Assembly (NCBI RefSeq): GCF_003858535.1
Contig: NZ_RQTJ01000007.1
Coordinates: forward strand, 62,001 to 126,000
DNA from: Paenimyroides viscosum
GTDB taxonomy: Bacteria; Bacteroidota; Bacteroidia; Flavobacteriales; Flavobacteriaceae
DNA length: 64,000 nt
Direction: 5' to 3'
Part shown: one piece after another, positions 25,677-34,279 of the stretch
Layout of the letters: every line of letters starts with the position of its first letter
How positions within the stretch are numbered: position 1 is the first letter of the stretch
Notes under the pieces: generated by a model
What the model was told of the DNA's origin: nothing
What the model saw: the letters and a program-made list of their open reading frames with translations, nothing else
Database searches by the model: none
Made by a program: the position numbers and the translations under genes

Positions 25677-26527
25677 AAAACCTAACACTTATATTTCTCG
25701 CAATTATTTTTATTTCTTGTAAATCAACAAAAAGCGAAAATCCATTTGCACATCTTTCAACCGAAGAACGCGCAAAATTGGCAGATTATTATCATGAAGA
25801 ATCTATGAAATTTAATCCATGGTTTCAAACGGGAAAATTACATCGAATTTATAAAGACAGTGCTTTACTGGCTGTTCCTGATCATGTGGAATATATGCAG
25901 CGGGCATCTTACTCCTATAAAAAAGCGGGCGAACACATAAAAGCTATGGAAATGCTAAATAAAGCTGTAGCAATAGATACTACTAACGGAAAAACAGCTG
26001 CATTGGAATATAAAGCATGGAGCATGTTGTATTTTTACCATGATTACAAAAGTACCATTAAAGATGTGGACAAAATTATTGAAATAAGTAAAATTCCTAA
26101 TAAAAGCTGTCATGGAGAATCGTGTTTGCTTTTAAAGGCGCAAGCGTACTATCAATTAGGTGAATATAAAAAAGCCATTGAAACGTTTGATTATTTATTT
26201 ACCCTTCTTAAAGAGCAAGGTGTAAATCCAAAAGATGACTTTCTAGCGAATTTCTATATGGCGCGGAGTTATTTTAAATTGAATGATTTAGACAAATCGC
26301 TTTTTTATTTACAAGAACAATTAAGTATGCCCTATAGTGTAAAAGCCGAATTGAACTTTTATGCCGGACAGATTTATATTTTAAAAAATGATACCGAAAA
26401 AGCAAAACAACATTTTTTAAAGGCAAAGGAATTATATCTGCAAAACGATAAGATGAACGAACCTTATATTGAACGTTTCGATGAAATTTTCATGAATGAT
26501 ATTAATTTAGAAATCAGTAAATTATAG
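25667..26527 (+). CDS. TPR-repeat lipoprotein
   Basis: Protein of 286 residues with a lipoprotein signal peptide and lipobox FISC (cysteine 18). At least four tetratricopeptide-like helical hairpins follow (SYKKAGEHIKAMEMLNKAVAID, AYYQLGEYKKAIETFDYLF, SYFKLNDLDKSLFYLQEQ, DTEKAKQHFLKAKELYLQ). It is probably anchored in a membrane facing the periplasm and acts as a protein-binding scaffold. Its ATG overlaps the end of the frameshifted upstream gene, suggesting translational coupling in the ancestral operon. Confidence 0.8.
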   Translation: MSIKNLTLIFLAIIFISCKSTKSENPFAHLSTEERAKLADYYHEESMKFNPWFQTGKLHRIYKDSALLAVPDHVEYMQRASYSYKKAGEHIKAMEMLNKAVAIDTTNGKTAALEYKAWSMLYFYHDYKSTIKDVDKIIEISKIPNKSCHGESCLLLKAQAYYQLGEYKKAIETFDYLFTLLKEQGVNPKDDFLANFYMARSYFKLNDLDKSLFYLQEQLSMPYSVKAELNFYAGQIYILKNDTEKAKQHFLKAKELYLQNDKMNEPYIERFDEIFMNDINLEISKL

Positions 26528-26567
26528 TTATAAAACAGGAAATGTTTTTTTTATTCATTTATAAAAC

Positions 26568-26575
26568 TATCTTTG
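26568..26575 (+). promoter_or_regulatory. Promoter -7 box (TATCTTTG)
   Basis: Exact TANNTTTG match 25 bases before the lipocalin-like lipoprotein ATG; no -33 TTG at standard distance. Confidence 0.45.
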
Positions 26576-26599
26576 CTGAAAATTTAATAATATTTACTT

Positions 26600-27058
26600 A
26601 TGAAAAAAATAGTATTTTTCTCAGCATTATTGTCTTTATCTTTAGTTAGTTGTGGTGATGACGACAAACCACAAGATCAAACTCCAATTGTTCAAGACCC
26701 TTTAGTTGGTAAATGGAATATGGTTAAAGGAGAATTTTATCAAAATGGTAATTTAGTTCTGGAAGAATATTTAAAACCTGGTGATTGCAATTATGATTTT
26801 TATGAATTAAAAACTGGTGGAGTAAAGGACGAAGTTTATCATGATGAAGATACTGATTGTGCACAATACAATTATAATGGAACTTGGGCGTACAATTCAG
26901 CTGCAAAACAAGTTACTTTAGTCGATGAAGAAGATGGTTATACTATGGTAGTAGAGGTAATTTCTGTAACTGCTAGTGATTTAAAAATTAAATTAATTAG
27001 TGAAGAAGGCGAACCATTACCTGAAGGTATAGAAGTATTCACTTACTTAAAAAAATAA
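26600..27058 (+). CDS. Lipocalin-like lipoprotein
   Basis: Protein of 152 residues with lipobox LVSC (cysteine 18), an acidic GDDD retention-evading spacer and a short Pro/Gln linker. A small beta-barrel of the lipocalin-like type follows (LVGKWNMVKGEFYQNGNLV, then ELKTGG, WAYNSAAKQVTLVD and LKIKLISEE). Such small exported proteins are abundant in Bacteroidota, and their ligands are mostly unknown. A shared bidirectional terminator separates it from the convergent EEP-family gene. Confidence 0.8.
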   Translation: MKKIVFFSALLSLSLVSCGDDDKPQDQTPIVQDPLVGKWNMVKGEFYQNGNLVLEEYLKPGDCNYDFYELKTGGVKDEVYHDEDTDCAQYNYNGTWAYNSAAKQVTLVDEEDGYTMVVEVISVTASDLKIKLISEEGEPLPEGIEVFTYLKK

Positions 27059-27064
27059 TTCAAT

Positions 27065-27098
27065 AAAAAAGGATAACATTTTAGTTATCCTTTTTTTT
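27065..27098. terminator. Bidirectional terminator between convergent genes
   Basis: Perfect 13-bp stem (27065-27077 with 27084-27096) with A6 and T8 tracts. The stop codon of the minus-strand EEP gene falls in the loop, and its last codons form one arm. Confidence 0.88.
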
Positions 27099-28124
27099 AT
27101 CTTTCATATTCAATCGTGCCATTATTGGAAAATGATCAGAATTTTTAAAATCTTTAAAAGTTTTAAATTCTTTCACTTCAAACACCTCATCAACCAGAAT
27201 ATAATCAATTCGGGCAGGATAATATTTGTAGTTATAGGTTTTTCCGAAACCTTTGCCCGCTTCAACAAACGCATCATTCATATCGCCGATAATGTTTTTA
27301 TAAACGTATGAAAACGCCGTATTGTTCATATCGCCACAGATAATTTTATGTCCTTTAAAATCTTCCATGTGTGCTTGGATCAATTCCGACTGTAATTGCT
27401 GAACTTTAAACGCTTCGCTTAATCGATTAAAAATTCGTTTTGATTTACTTTCGTTAATCTCATTGATATCCGGACTGATATTTACCGATTGCAAATGAAT
27501 ACTGTACACGCGAATGGTATCCTTATTTTTTACGATATCGGCATAAACTACATTGTTGTCTGAATTTGGTAAAGCAATTTCACCTTCATCAATAATTCGG
27601 AATTTAGAAAAAATTGCCTGACCCGTTTTAATTTTGTTTCCGTGCATAATAATATGTCGGAACTTATAATCGTCTAATTCATAATCTGCCGATTTGGAAT
27701 ATTCTTGAAAACAAATGATATCCGGATTTTGTTCTTCAATAAAACGTTTAATGTTTTCGGCAACGTTTTCGTTCGGCATCCAATTAAACAAATTAAACAA
27801 CCGAACATTATAACTTAAAACGGTAAAATCTGATTCTATTACTTCTTCGTTTTTCGATGTGAACTTATAGAATTTGGTAAAGAAAGTATATCCTATTAAA
27901 AAAACAACAACTGATAAAAAAACTTGTTTTTTAAATTGAATTGCCCAATACACCACAAATACTAAATTTAGTATTAAAAGTGTTGGTAATATTAAGGTAA
28001 GAACAGATAAAAACGGAAATAATTTAGGCGCCATTGATGGCAATAAATAACCCATTAATGTTAGTACCACCAACATTATGTTTAAAGCATAAGCTATTTT
28101 ATTAAACCATTTTAATTGTTTCAT
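27081..28124 (-). CDS. Endonuclease/exonuclease/phosphatase-family membrane-bound hydrolase
   Basis: Protein of 347 residues. Three N-terminal hydrophobic helices (to about residue 85) tether an EEP domain. The metal and catalytic motifs are present: VLSYNVRLFN, CFQEYS (metal-binding Glu), SIHLQS, CGDMNN, RIDYILV and SDHFPI with the terminal histidine. Such proteins hydrolyse phosphodiester or phosphomonoester bonds in nucleic acids, phosphoinositides or sphingolipids. Here the membrane anchor suggests an extracytoplasmic substrate. It is the last gene of the mutL-rhomboid-rhomboid-EEP operon. Confidence 0.85.
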   Translation of the reverse strand: MKQLKWFNKIAYALNIMLVVLTLMGYLLPSMAPKLFPFLSVLTLILPTLLILNLVFVVYWAIQFKKQVFLSVVVFLIGYTFFTKFYKFTSKNEEVIESDFTVLSYNVRLFNLFNWMPNENVAENIKRFIEEQNPDIICFQEYSKSADYELDDYKFRHIIMHGNKIKTGQAIFSKFRIIDEGEIALPNSDNNVVYADIVKNKDTIRVYSIHLQSVNISPDINEINESKSKRIFNRLSEAFKVQQLQSELIQAHMEDFKGHKIICGDMNNTAFSYVYKNIIGDMNDAFVEAGKGFGKTYNYKYYPARIDYILVDEVFEVKEFKTFKDFKNSDHFPIMARLNMKDKKKDN

Positions 28125-28128
28125 GAAC

Positions 28129-28920
28129 TTATTTTTGCTTAAACAAAAATTCTTTTTCTTCTTTGGTAAGACTGTCGTACCCCGATTTGCTAATTTTGTC
28201 TAAGATAACATCTATTTGTTTTTGAACGCTATTATCGGCAGAATTATTTTTAGTTTGATTGATTTTATTATGAACCGTTCGTAAATTGGTTTTTACTTTT
28301 GATTTTTTAAGACTGCTTACAGAAAATCCACCCAAGTATTTGCCGTAGCAAAATCCAAAAATGCTTCCGCCAATGTGAGCTAGATGTCCGCCTGCATTAT
28401 CAAAAAATAGTTGAAACAGATCTAATCCTAAAGATAACAGAGCGATATAATATATTGGAATGGTTGTTATAATAACATTTACACGCATATCAGGTTTATA
28501 TCCAACAACCGTAAAAAAAACAGCCATTACAGCACCCGATGCTCCTACAACATAACTTTGCAGACCTATAATATTCGCTACTAAAAAATAGAAAAATCCG
28601 GCTGCAATACCGCCTAAAAAATAGGCTTTAAGAAATTGCTTGTTATTAAAAAACGTAAAAAACAGCATGCTGAAAAGATACAGCATTAACATATTAAACA
28701 GCAAATGCATAACATCGGCATGCAAAAAACTGTAGCTAACAAACTGCCAAATACGGTAATTAAATATTTTAAAGTTGCTAAACAACGCCAATTGTTCGAT
28801 AATTGTTTTGTAAAAACCTGCATCGGCAAATTTCATAAGCATAACAATAACGCTTATTATGCTTACTACAATAATAAGTTTTACTTCAACCGATAGATTC
28901 TTAATATCGAACTTTTGCAT
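28129..28920 (-). CDS. Rhomboid-family intramembrane serine protease (second paralogue)
   Basis: Protein of 263 residues with six transmembrane helices. The catalytic dyad is S128 in GASGAVMAV and H182 in AHIGGSIFGF. HADVMHLLFNMLMLYLF supplies the conserved helix 2 residues. An extra C-terminal cytoplasmic tail of about 60 charged residues follows (KSKVKTNLRTVHNKINQTK). Rhomboids cleave single-pass membrane proteins near the membrane surface. It lies 6 bases after another rhomboid gene and 4 bases before the EEP gene. Confidence 0.9.
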   Translation of the reverse strand: MQKFDIKNLSVEVKLIIVVSIISVIVMLMKFADAGFYKTIIEQLALFSNFKIFNYRIWQFVSYSFLHADVMHLLFNMLMLYLFSMLFFTFFNNKQFLKAYFLGGIAAGFFYFLVANIIGLQSYVVGASGAVMAVFFTVVGYKPDMRVNVIITTIPIYYIALLSLGLDLFQLFFDNAGGHLAHIGGSIFGFCYGKYLGGFSVSSLKKSKVKTNLRTVHNKINQTKNNSADNSVQKQIDVILDKISKSGYDSLTKEEKEFLFKQK

Positions 28921-28926
28921 AATTTA

Positions 28927-29682
28927 TTATTTATCCCAACGGAATTGATCGAACTGTTTTTTCTTCCAAAACCACATCAATAAAAAGCCTACTACAGCGC
29001 CACCAATGTGTGCAAAATGAGCAATTCCTGTTCCACCTGATCCAAAAATAGCTGCACCTTTAAATCCTAAAACTAAATCTAAAAGTAAAACTCCTGGTAC
29101 AAAATATTTAGCTTTAATTGGTACAGGTATAAAAAGTAAACCTAAACCTGCATTTGGAAACATAAAAGCAAACGCTACTAATAAACCGTAAATAGCTCCC
29201 GAAGCGCCTACCGCTACTGATAAATACGATGATCCTAAAGCTTGAATACCATCTTGCGTAACATATTCTTGCCAACGCGTATCAATTTGTCCGCTATTTA
29301 ATAATGCAAATATTTCGTTTTCATTAAAACCATTTAAGGTTAATGTACTTACAACATCATGTATTTGCCAAAAATTAACGGCTGTATGTAAAACGGCTGC
29401 TCCTAACCCACATAAAATATAGAAAAGTATAAACTTTTTACCACCCCATATTTGTTCCAAAACCGAACCAAATGAATATAAGGCAAACATATTAAATAAA
29501 ATATGCGAAAAACCGCCATGCATAAACATGTGCGTTATTGGTTGCCAGAATTGAAATGCAGGATTTTGGAAATAGTATAGTGGGAAATAATCATTCAATA
29601 TCGGCATAAAAAAATTAGCCGCTATAAATAATATTGCGTTTACAATTAATAATTGTTTTACTACTGGAGTAATCTGATTCAT
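28927..29682 (-). CDS. Rhomboid-family intramembrane serine protease (first paralogue)
   Basis: Protein of 251 residues with the six-helix rhomboid core. The active site is S161 in GASGAIYGL with H225 in FAHIGGAVVGF. The N-terminal HMFMHGGFSHILFNMFALYSFG carries the conserved His/Asn of helix 2. A loop between helices 3 and 4 (about 105-150) is longer than in the downstream paralogue. The start overlaps the mutL stop by one base (TAATG), so mutL translation feeds into this gene. Confidence 0.92.
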   Translation of the reverse strand: MNQITPVVKQLLIVNAILFIAANFFMPILNDYFPLYYFQNPAFQFWQPITHMFMHGGFSHILFNMFALYSFGSVLEQIWGGKKFILFYILCGLGAAVLHTAVNFWQIHDVVSTLTLNGFNENEIFALLNSGQIDTRWQEYVTQDGIQALGSSYLSVAVGASGAIYGLLVAFAFMFPNAGLGLLFIPVPIKAKYFVPGVLLLDLVLGFKGAAIFGSGGTGIAHFAHIGGAVVGFLLMWFWKKKQFDQFRWDK

Positions 29683-31613
29683 TACATAAATTTTTTATCA
29701 ATATCTTCTACCTTCATGGTAATAAAAGTAGTTTTGCCAAAGGGCGATGTTTGCGGATCTTCGCATCCAAACAAACTGTTTACAATATTTTCTTGTTCTT
29801 TATCGCTTAAATACGTGCCGGTTTTTACCGCCAAACTCTGTGCCAGCGATTTTGCAATTCTATCGTGTAAAACATCAACATTTGTTGGTGTATCGTCTTG
29901 TAAATCGTTTAAAAGATCTTCTAAAACAATAGAAACCTCGCTTTCAGTAATCGAAACCGGAATACCTAAAATTACAATTTTTTCGTTAGAAATTTCATCG
30001 AATAAAAATCCCATTTGAATTAATTCGTCCTGTAGATTTTTAAGCAGTTCCATTTCATAAACACCGTAATACAAAGACAAAGGAAACAATAGCTGCTGAC
30101 TTGCATTTTGCTTTACCGTGAACGAACGCATGTAATGTTCGTACAAAATTCGCTGATGTGCCCTGCGTTGGTCTATAATAATCATGCCCGATTTTATCGG
30201 ACTAATGATGTATTTTTTTTGAAACTGATACGATTGCTGATGATTGGTTGGCTGCGAAGCATCGTCATCAAACAACGATCCGGTGATTACTTCTTCATCA
30301 AACTGATGATTTGCCGATGTTAGAATGATTTCTTTTGCGTCTGAAATACCTTCGTACAACGTTTCCCAACCGCCCGATTTATGTTTACGATCTTGAAACG
30401 ATGCATTGCTTTGAAAGGAACTTCCCGACGTCTTTGGCTTGACACTTTCGAACGGATTAAAGCTAGAACCCATTTGTCCTGCAAGGTTACTCGCCGATTT
30501 CATGCTTTCAAACGGATTGAAAAAGGTGTCAATGGCAACCGTTGGTTCGTTAGATTTTGTTCCTTCATAACTATAAGGAACTTCTAAATCACCATCTTTC
30601 TGAAAATCCAAAACCGGCGAAACATTAAACTGACCCAAACTGTGTTTTATTGTTGCACGTAAAATAGCGTACAAAGCTTGTTCGTCGTCAAACTTAATTT
30701 CTGTTTTTGTTGGGTGAATGTTTATATCGATACTGTTTGGCGGCAACGATAAATACAAAAAGTAACTCGGGTGCGTTCCGTCTTTCAACAAACCTTCAAA
30801 AGCAGCTGTAACGGCATGGTGCAGATATCCACTTTTTATAAATCGATCGTTCACAAAAAAGAATTGCTCTCCCCTGCTCTTTTTAGCAAATTCGGGTTTT
30901 GCAACAAAACCATGAACTTCTACAATCTCTGTGGTTTCCTGAACTGGAACTAATTTTTCATTGGTTTTTCCGCCAAAAACATTAACAATACGCTGACGGA
31001 AATTAGATGACGGCAAATTGAATAGTTCTGCACCGTTGTTTATAAAAGTAAACTGAATGTTGTTATGTGCCAAAGCAACACGCTCAAACTCATCAATCAC
31101 GTGGCGTAATTCTACCTGATCTGATTTCAAGAAATTTCGTCGAGCAGGAATATTAAAAAATAGATTTTTAACTGAAAACGATGTTCCGCTAGGTACAACA
31201 GCAATTTCTTGAGATACAATTTTACTACCTTCAATAATTACATGCGTTCCTAATTCGGAAATATGTTCTTTAGATTTTAGTTCAACGTGGGCAATTGCGG
31301 CAATAGAAGCCAATGCTTCGCCACGAAAACCTTTTGTTTGTAATTGGAATAAATCTTCGGCTATTGATATTTTTGATGTTGCATGACGTTCAAAACACAT
31401 ACGCGCATCAATTTCGTTCATTCCTTTACCGTCATCAATTACCTGAATCAGCGTTTTACCTGCATCTTTAATTACCAGTTTAATGGCTGTTGCACCTGCA
31501 TCTACGGCATTTTCGAGTAATTCTTTAACTACCGATGCGGGTCTTTGCACCACTTCGCCGGCGGCAATCTGGTTGGCAACGTGATCGGGCAATAAACGTA
31601 TAACGCTTGACAT
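29682..31613 (-). CDS. mutL: DNA mismatch repair protein MutL
   Basis: Protein of 643 residues. The N-terminal GHKL ATPase has ELLENAVDAG (31-40), DDGKGM (60-65) and GFRGEAL (95-101). A long linker carries FNPFES twice (365-370, 385-390), then the C-terminal dimerisation domain. The expected endonuclease motif DQHA(X)2E(X)4E is replaced by DQRRAHQRILYE (481-492), and the late CPHGRP-like motif by SPFGKTT. The frame can start at 31652, but the family start is MSSVIRLLPDHVANQIAAGEV at 31613. First gene of a four-gene operon. Confidence 0.95.
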   Translation of the reverse strand: MSSVIRLLPDHVANQIAAGEVVQRPASVVKELLENAVDAGATAIKLVIKDAGKTLIQVIDDGKGMNEIDARMCFERHATSKISIAEDLFQLQTKGFRGEALASIAAIAHVELKSKEHISELGTHVIIEGSKIVSQEIAVVPSGTSFSVKNLFFNIPARRNFLKSDQVELRHVIDEFERVALAHNNIQFTFINNGAELFNLPSSNFRQRIVNVFGGKTNEKLVPVQETTEIVEVHGFVAKPEFAKKSRGEQFFFVNDRFIKSGYLHHAVTAAFEGLLKDGTHPSYFLYLSLPPNSIDINIHPTKTEIKFDDEQALYAILRATIKHSLGQFNVSPVLDFQKDGDLEVPYSYEGTKSNEPTVAIDTFFNPFESMKSASNLAGQMGSSFNPFESVKPKTSGSSFQSNASFQDRKHKSGGWETLYEGISDAKEIILTSANHQFDEEVITGSLFDDDASQPTNHQQSYQFQKKYIISPIKSGMIIIDQRRAHQRILYEHYMRSFTVKQNASQQLLFPLSLYYGVYEMELLKNLQDELIQMGFLFDEISNEKIVILGIPVSITESEVSIVLEDLLNDLQDDTPTNVDVLHDRIAKSLAQSLAVKTGTYLSDKEQENIVNSLFGCEDPQTSPFGKTTFITMKVEDIDKKFM

Positions 31614-31641
31614 GTATTGTTGTACTTTTTTTAATGATTTA

Positions 31642-31649
31642 CAAAAATA
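31642..31649 (-). promoter_or_regulatory. Promoter -7 box (TATTTTTG, minus strand)
   Basis: Exact TANNTTTG match on the minus strand, 28 bases before the mutL start chosen here. It lies inside the longer alternative frame and supports the shorter start. Confidence 0.5.
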
Positions 31650-31704
31650 CAATTTTATGTGGGATTATACTTACCAATGCCCTTTGCAGAAAGTTAAAGA
31701 AAAC

Positions 31705-31733
31705 AAAAAAGCCCTGAAAATTTCAGAGCTTTT
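31705..31733 (-). terminator. Terminator of the 31833-32798 lipoprotein gene
   Basis: 12-bp stem with one mismatch (31707-31718 with 31722-31733), reading into a T6 run on the minus strand. It is nearly identical to the hairpin at 32873-32900. Confidence 0.8.
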
Positions 31734-31832
31734 GTATTAGATTAAAAAACAATATTAACATCCTCATAAATCTTTTCTCATTTATCATTGTTTAGAGCAA
31801 AAATGAAAAAAGAATACCCATATAAATAATAA

Positions 31833-32798
31833 TTATTGAAATAATGTTTGTTTAATAATGAATTCTGTTAATAAATTATCTGGTGTACCTAATACTTCAT
31901 CATTTACTATAAAATCAATCAACTTTTTTGCGGTAGTTACACTATCGCTTGAATATTTACTACTACACAAATAAGCTAATATAAAACCTTTTATATTCTT
32001 ATTCTGATCCAAAAAAAATTTACAATTATCGGTTAAAGAATCAATAAAGAGAATCTCTTTACTGTGAAATTTATTTACTTTTTTTAGATTTTTTATTGTA
32101 GGATTATAATCTATGAGAATTGTAGGAAACGGTGTAGAAATCTCTTGGGTATTAATTATTAAATCCTTACAAAATAAATTAAAATTAAAATATTTCTTCA
32201 AATTATTTACAACTTCGAAGTCATTACAATTTATTTCATGTCTATGCTTATCTCTACCAATACAAGTTTTAGATCCAGACCAAAACTTCAAAACACAATC
32301 CAATTGACTATATATTATTGAATCTTTTATAACTACATCCTTTTCAATGTAAGCTTCATAAATCTGTTTTCCATTTAGACTTAGTAATTCTACTTTTCCA
32401 GAAAAAAATTCAGAAGAAAAATCGACTGTAGGATAATACCTTAAATACCCAACCTTTCTTTCCCCATCTTCAATAGTGACAACAAACTTTTCCAAATAAT
32501 CTCCTTGTTTTAAAAAGGTACTAGTAACAAACGAATAGGTTTCATTGTTATGTACAGGATCAAAGAAATAATTAATTATGGGTTCAGATGTTTTTTCTTC
32601 CTTCTTTTGAATCTTCATTGAGATATAGGGAGACAATCCATAACTTCCACTAACGAAGGAACTAAACTTATTAGTAAAAAACATATAATTATTAGGCATT
32701 ATTTCAGAAACCTCTTTAAAAGTAAGTTTTTGAAAACACTCTTTATCACAAGATACTATACCAATAATCAAAAATAATAAATAAACATTTTTTTTCAT
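31833..32798 (-). CDS. Hypothetical lipoprotein
   Basis: Unrecognised protein of 321 residues with a lipobox IVSC (cysteine 17) after a short hydrophobic signal. Lys, Phe, Ser and Asn are abundant and several extra cysteines are present (DKECFQ, KTCIGRD, EINCND). No domain is recognised; the middle region is beta-rich. It lies between two near-identical terminators and breaks an otherwise core-gene stretch (mutL and ribH), which suggests a lineage-specific insertion. Confidence 0.7.
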   Translation of the reverse strand: MKKNVYLLFLIIGIVSCDKECFQKLTFKEVSEIMPNNYMFFTNKFSSFVSGSYGLSPYISMKIQKKEEKTSEPIINYFFDPVHNNETYSFVTSTFLKQGDYLEKFVVTIEDGERKVGYLRYYPTVDFSSEFFSGKVELLSLNGKQIYEAYIEKDVVIKDSIIYSQLDCVLKFWSGSKTCIGRDKHRHEINCNDFEVVNNLKKYFNFNLFCKDLIINTQEISTPFPTILIDYNPTIKNLKKVNKFHSKEILFIDSLTDNCKFFLDQNKNIKGFILAYLCSSKYSSDSVTTAKKLIDFIVNDEVLGTPDNLLTEFIIKQTLFQ

Positions 32799-32872
32799 AA
32801 TTATATAAATTTCTAAATTTTATTAAATATAATTATTTTTTTAACAAATCAAACTATAAAAGGAAACTGCAT

Positions 32873-32900
32873 AAAAAAAGCTCTGAAAATTCAGAGCTTT
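32873..32900 (-). terminator. Terminator of ribH
   Basis: 11-bp perfect stem (32877-32887 with 32890-32900), two-base loop, T7 on the minus strand. Near-copy of the hairpin at 31705-31733. Confidence 0.85.
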
Positions 32901-32904
32901 AGTA

Positions 32905-33387
32905 TTATTTATTTAATGCGATCATTTTTAATGCGGCAACCGCAGCTTCGGTGCCTTTGTTTCCGTGGATTCCTCCACTTCTGTCAATCGATTGTTGTTC
33001 GTTGTTATCGGTGAGTACACAAAAAATAGTTGGTACATCGTAAATTAAGTTTAAATCTTTAATGCCTTGGGTAACACCTTCGCAAACAAAATCAAAATGT
33101 TTTGTTTCGCCTTGTATCACACAACCAATGGCTATTACAGCATCAAACTCTTCTAACTGGTGCATTTTTTTGCTTCCAAAAATCAATTCAAAACTTCCGG
33201 GAACATTCCAACGTACAATGTTTTCAGGTTTCGCTCCGCAATCAATCAATACATCGTAAGCACCTTGAAACAAACCGTTGGTAACTTTATCGTTCCATTC
33301 CGAAACAACCAAACCAATTTTCAACTCTGTTGCATCAATTAAATCGGCTTTGTTGTATTCTGATAAATTTTTATTAGCTGTAGCCAT
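32905..33387 (-). CDS. ribH: 6,7-Dimethyl-8-ribityllumazine synthase
   Basis: Protein of 160 residues, the usual lumazine-synthase length. Visible parts are IGLVVSEWNDKVTNGLFQGA (substrate-binding W), VPGSFEL, VIAIGCVIQGETKHFDFVCE with the catalytic histidine region, and the C-terminal GNKGTEAAVAAL. It condenses 3,4-dihydroxy-2-butanone 4-phosphate with the ribityl-pyrimidine in riboflavin synthesis. It forms an operon with the TPR protein upstream (2-base gap). ribD lies 8 kb away; no FMN riboswitch is seen. Confidence 0.95.
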   Translation of the reverse strand: MATANKNLSEYNKADLIDATELKIGLVVSEWNDKVTNGLFQGAYDVLIDCGAKPENIVRWNVPGSFELIFGSKKMHQLEEFDAVIAIGCVIQGETKHFDFVCEGVTQGIKDLNLIYDVPTIFCVLTDNNEQQSIDRSGGIHGNKGTEAAVAALKMIALNK

Positions 33388-33389
33388 AA

Positions 33390-34163
33390 TTATTGAGCCA
33401 TTCCTAAATAAACATCAATATTTGCCGCTTCTACCGAGCTTTTGTAATTGTCTTTAATATTGGTAAACAATTTCAAAGCTTCGTCTTTCTTACCTAATTC
33501 AATAGCCATTAAACCTGCTTTGTAAGCATAACGTGGCGTAGAAAATTCGTTTGGAGTATGTTCTGATGCTTTTTTGTAAAATTCAAAAGCTTCGTTTGGT
33601 TGGTTTAATTCAGAAAAAGCATCACCAATTGCACCTAACGACATTGCTTTTAAGAACAAATCTTTAGAGTTAAACTGCTCTAAATGCGTAATTGCTTCTT
33701 TAAATTTACCCATATTAAGGTATGATGTTCCTGCGTAGTAATGTGCCAAATTAGCTGCATTTGTTCCGCTGTATGTATCGGCAATTCCTAAAAAGCCCAT
33801 TTTACCTTCACCACCATTTAAAGCCAAATTGTATAAAGAATCTGTAGCTTCACCATTAATTGCTTGATCATAAAATTGCTGTGCCTGAAACATTTCGTTA
33901 GCCGCTTCGTCTTCTTTTGGTTCCATAATAAAATTATTATATCCCAAATAACCAACTGCTACAACAGCCAATGCGCCAATTGCATAAAATACTTTTGACT
34001 GGTTTAATGTAAACCAATTTCCTATTTTATTTGCAGACGAATCTAAAGTATTGAACACTTCTGCTGTATCACTTTTGTCGTTTAATACCGCTTGGTGTAC
34101 GTTTTCTTCTTTTTCTACCTCTGGTTTTTCTGGTTTATAACCTCTTTTATTATATGTTGCCAT
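33390..34163 (-). CDS. TPR-repeat membrane-anchored protein (YfgM-like)
   Basis: Protein of 257 residues: charged cytoplasmic N-terminus, one transmembrane helix (about 57-76, VFYAIGALAVVAVGYLGY), then a periplasmic array of tetratricopeptide-like repeats (AHYYAGTSYLNMGKFKEAITHLEQF, GDAFSELNQPNEAFEFYKKA, AGLMAIELGKKDEALKLFTNI). The arrangement matches YfgM, a SecYEG/PpiD-associated periplasmic chaperone factor, though this link is by architecture only. It precedes ribH by 2 bases, a recurrent flavobacterial pairing. Confidence 0.8.
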   Translation of the reverse strand: MATYNKRGYKPEKPEVEKEENVHQAVLNDKSDTAEVFNTLDSSANKIGNWFTLNQSKVFYAIGALAVVAVGYLGYNNFIMEPKEDEAANEMFQAQQFYDQAINGEATDSLYNLALNGGEGKMGFLGIADTYSGTNAANLAHYYAGTSYLNMGKFKEAITHLEQFNSKDLFLKAMSLGAIGDAFSELNQPNEAFEFYKKASEHTPNEFSTPRYAYKAGLMAIELGKKDEALKLFTNIKDNYKSSVEAANIDVYLGMAQ

Positions 34164-34188
34164 AACGATGTAATAATTTTAATCTGGG

Positions 34189-34196
34189 CAAAAATA
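34189..34196 (-). promoter_or_regulatory. Promoter -7 box (TATTTTTG, minus strand)
   Basis: Exact TANNTTTG match on the minus strand, 25 bases before the TPR gene. Confidence 0.45.
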
Positions 34197-34279
34197 GGAT
34201 TTTTATCCAAATTTAAAAGTCTATTTGTTATATATTTTTCAGAAATTTGCTTTTTAATTCAATTAATAAAACTGCTTTT

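Noticed and set aside
29653-30018. Frame on the plus strand within mutL
   Set aside because: Shadow of the mutL coding strand with no family resemblance.
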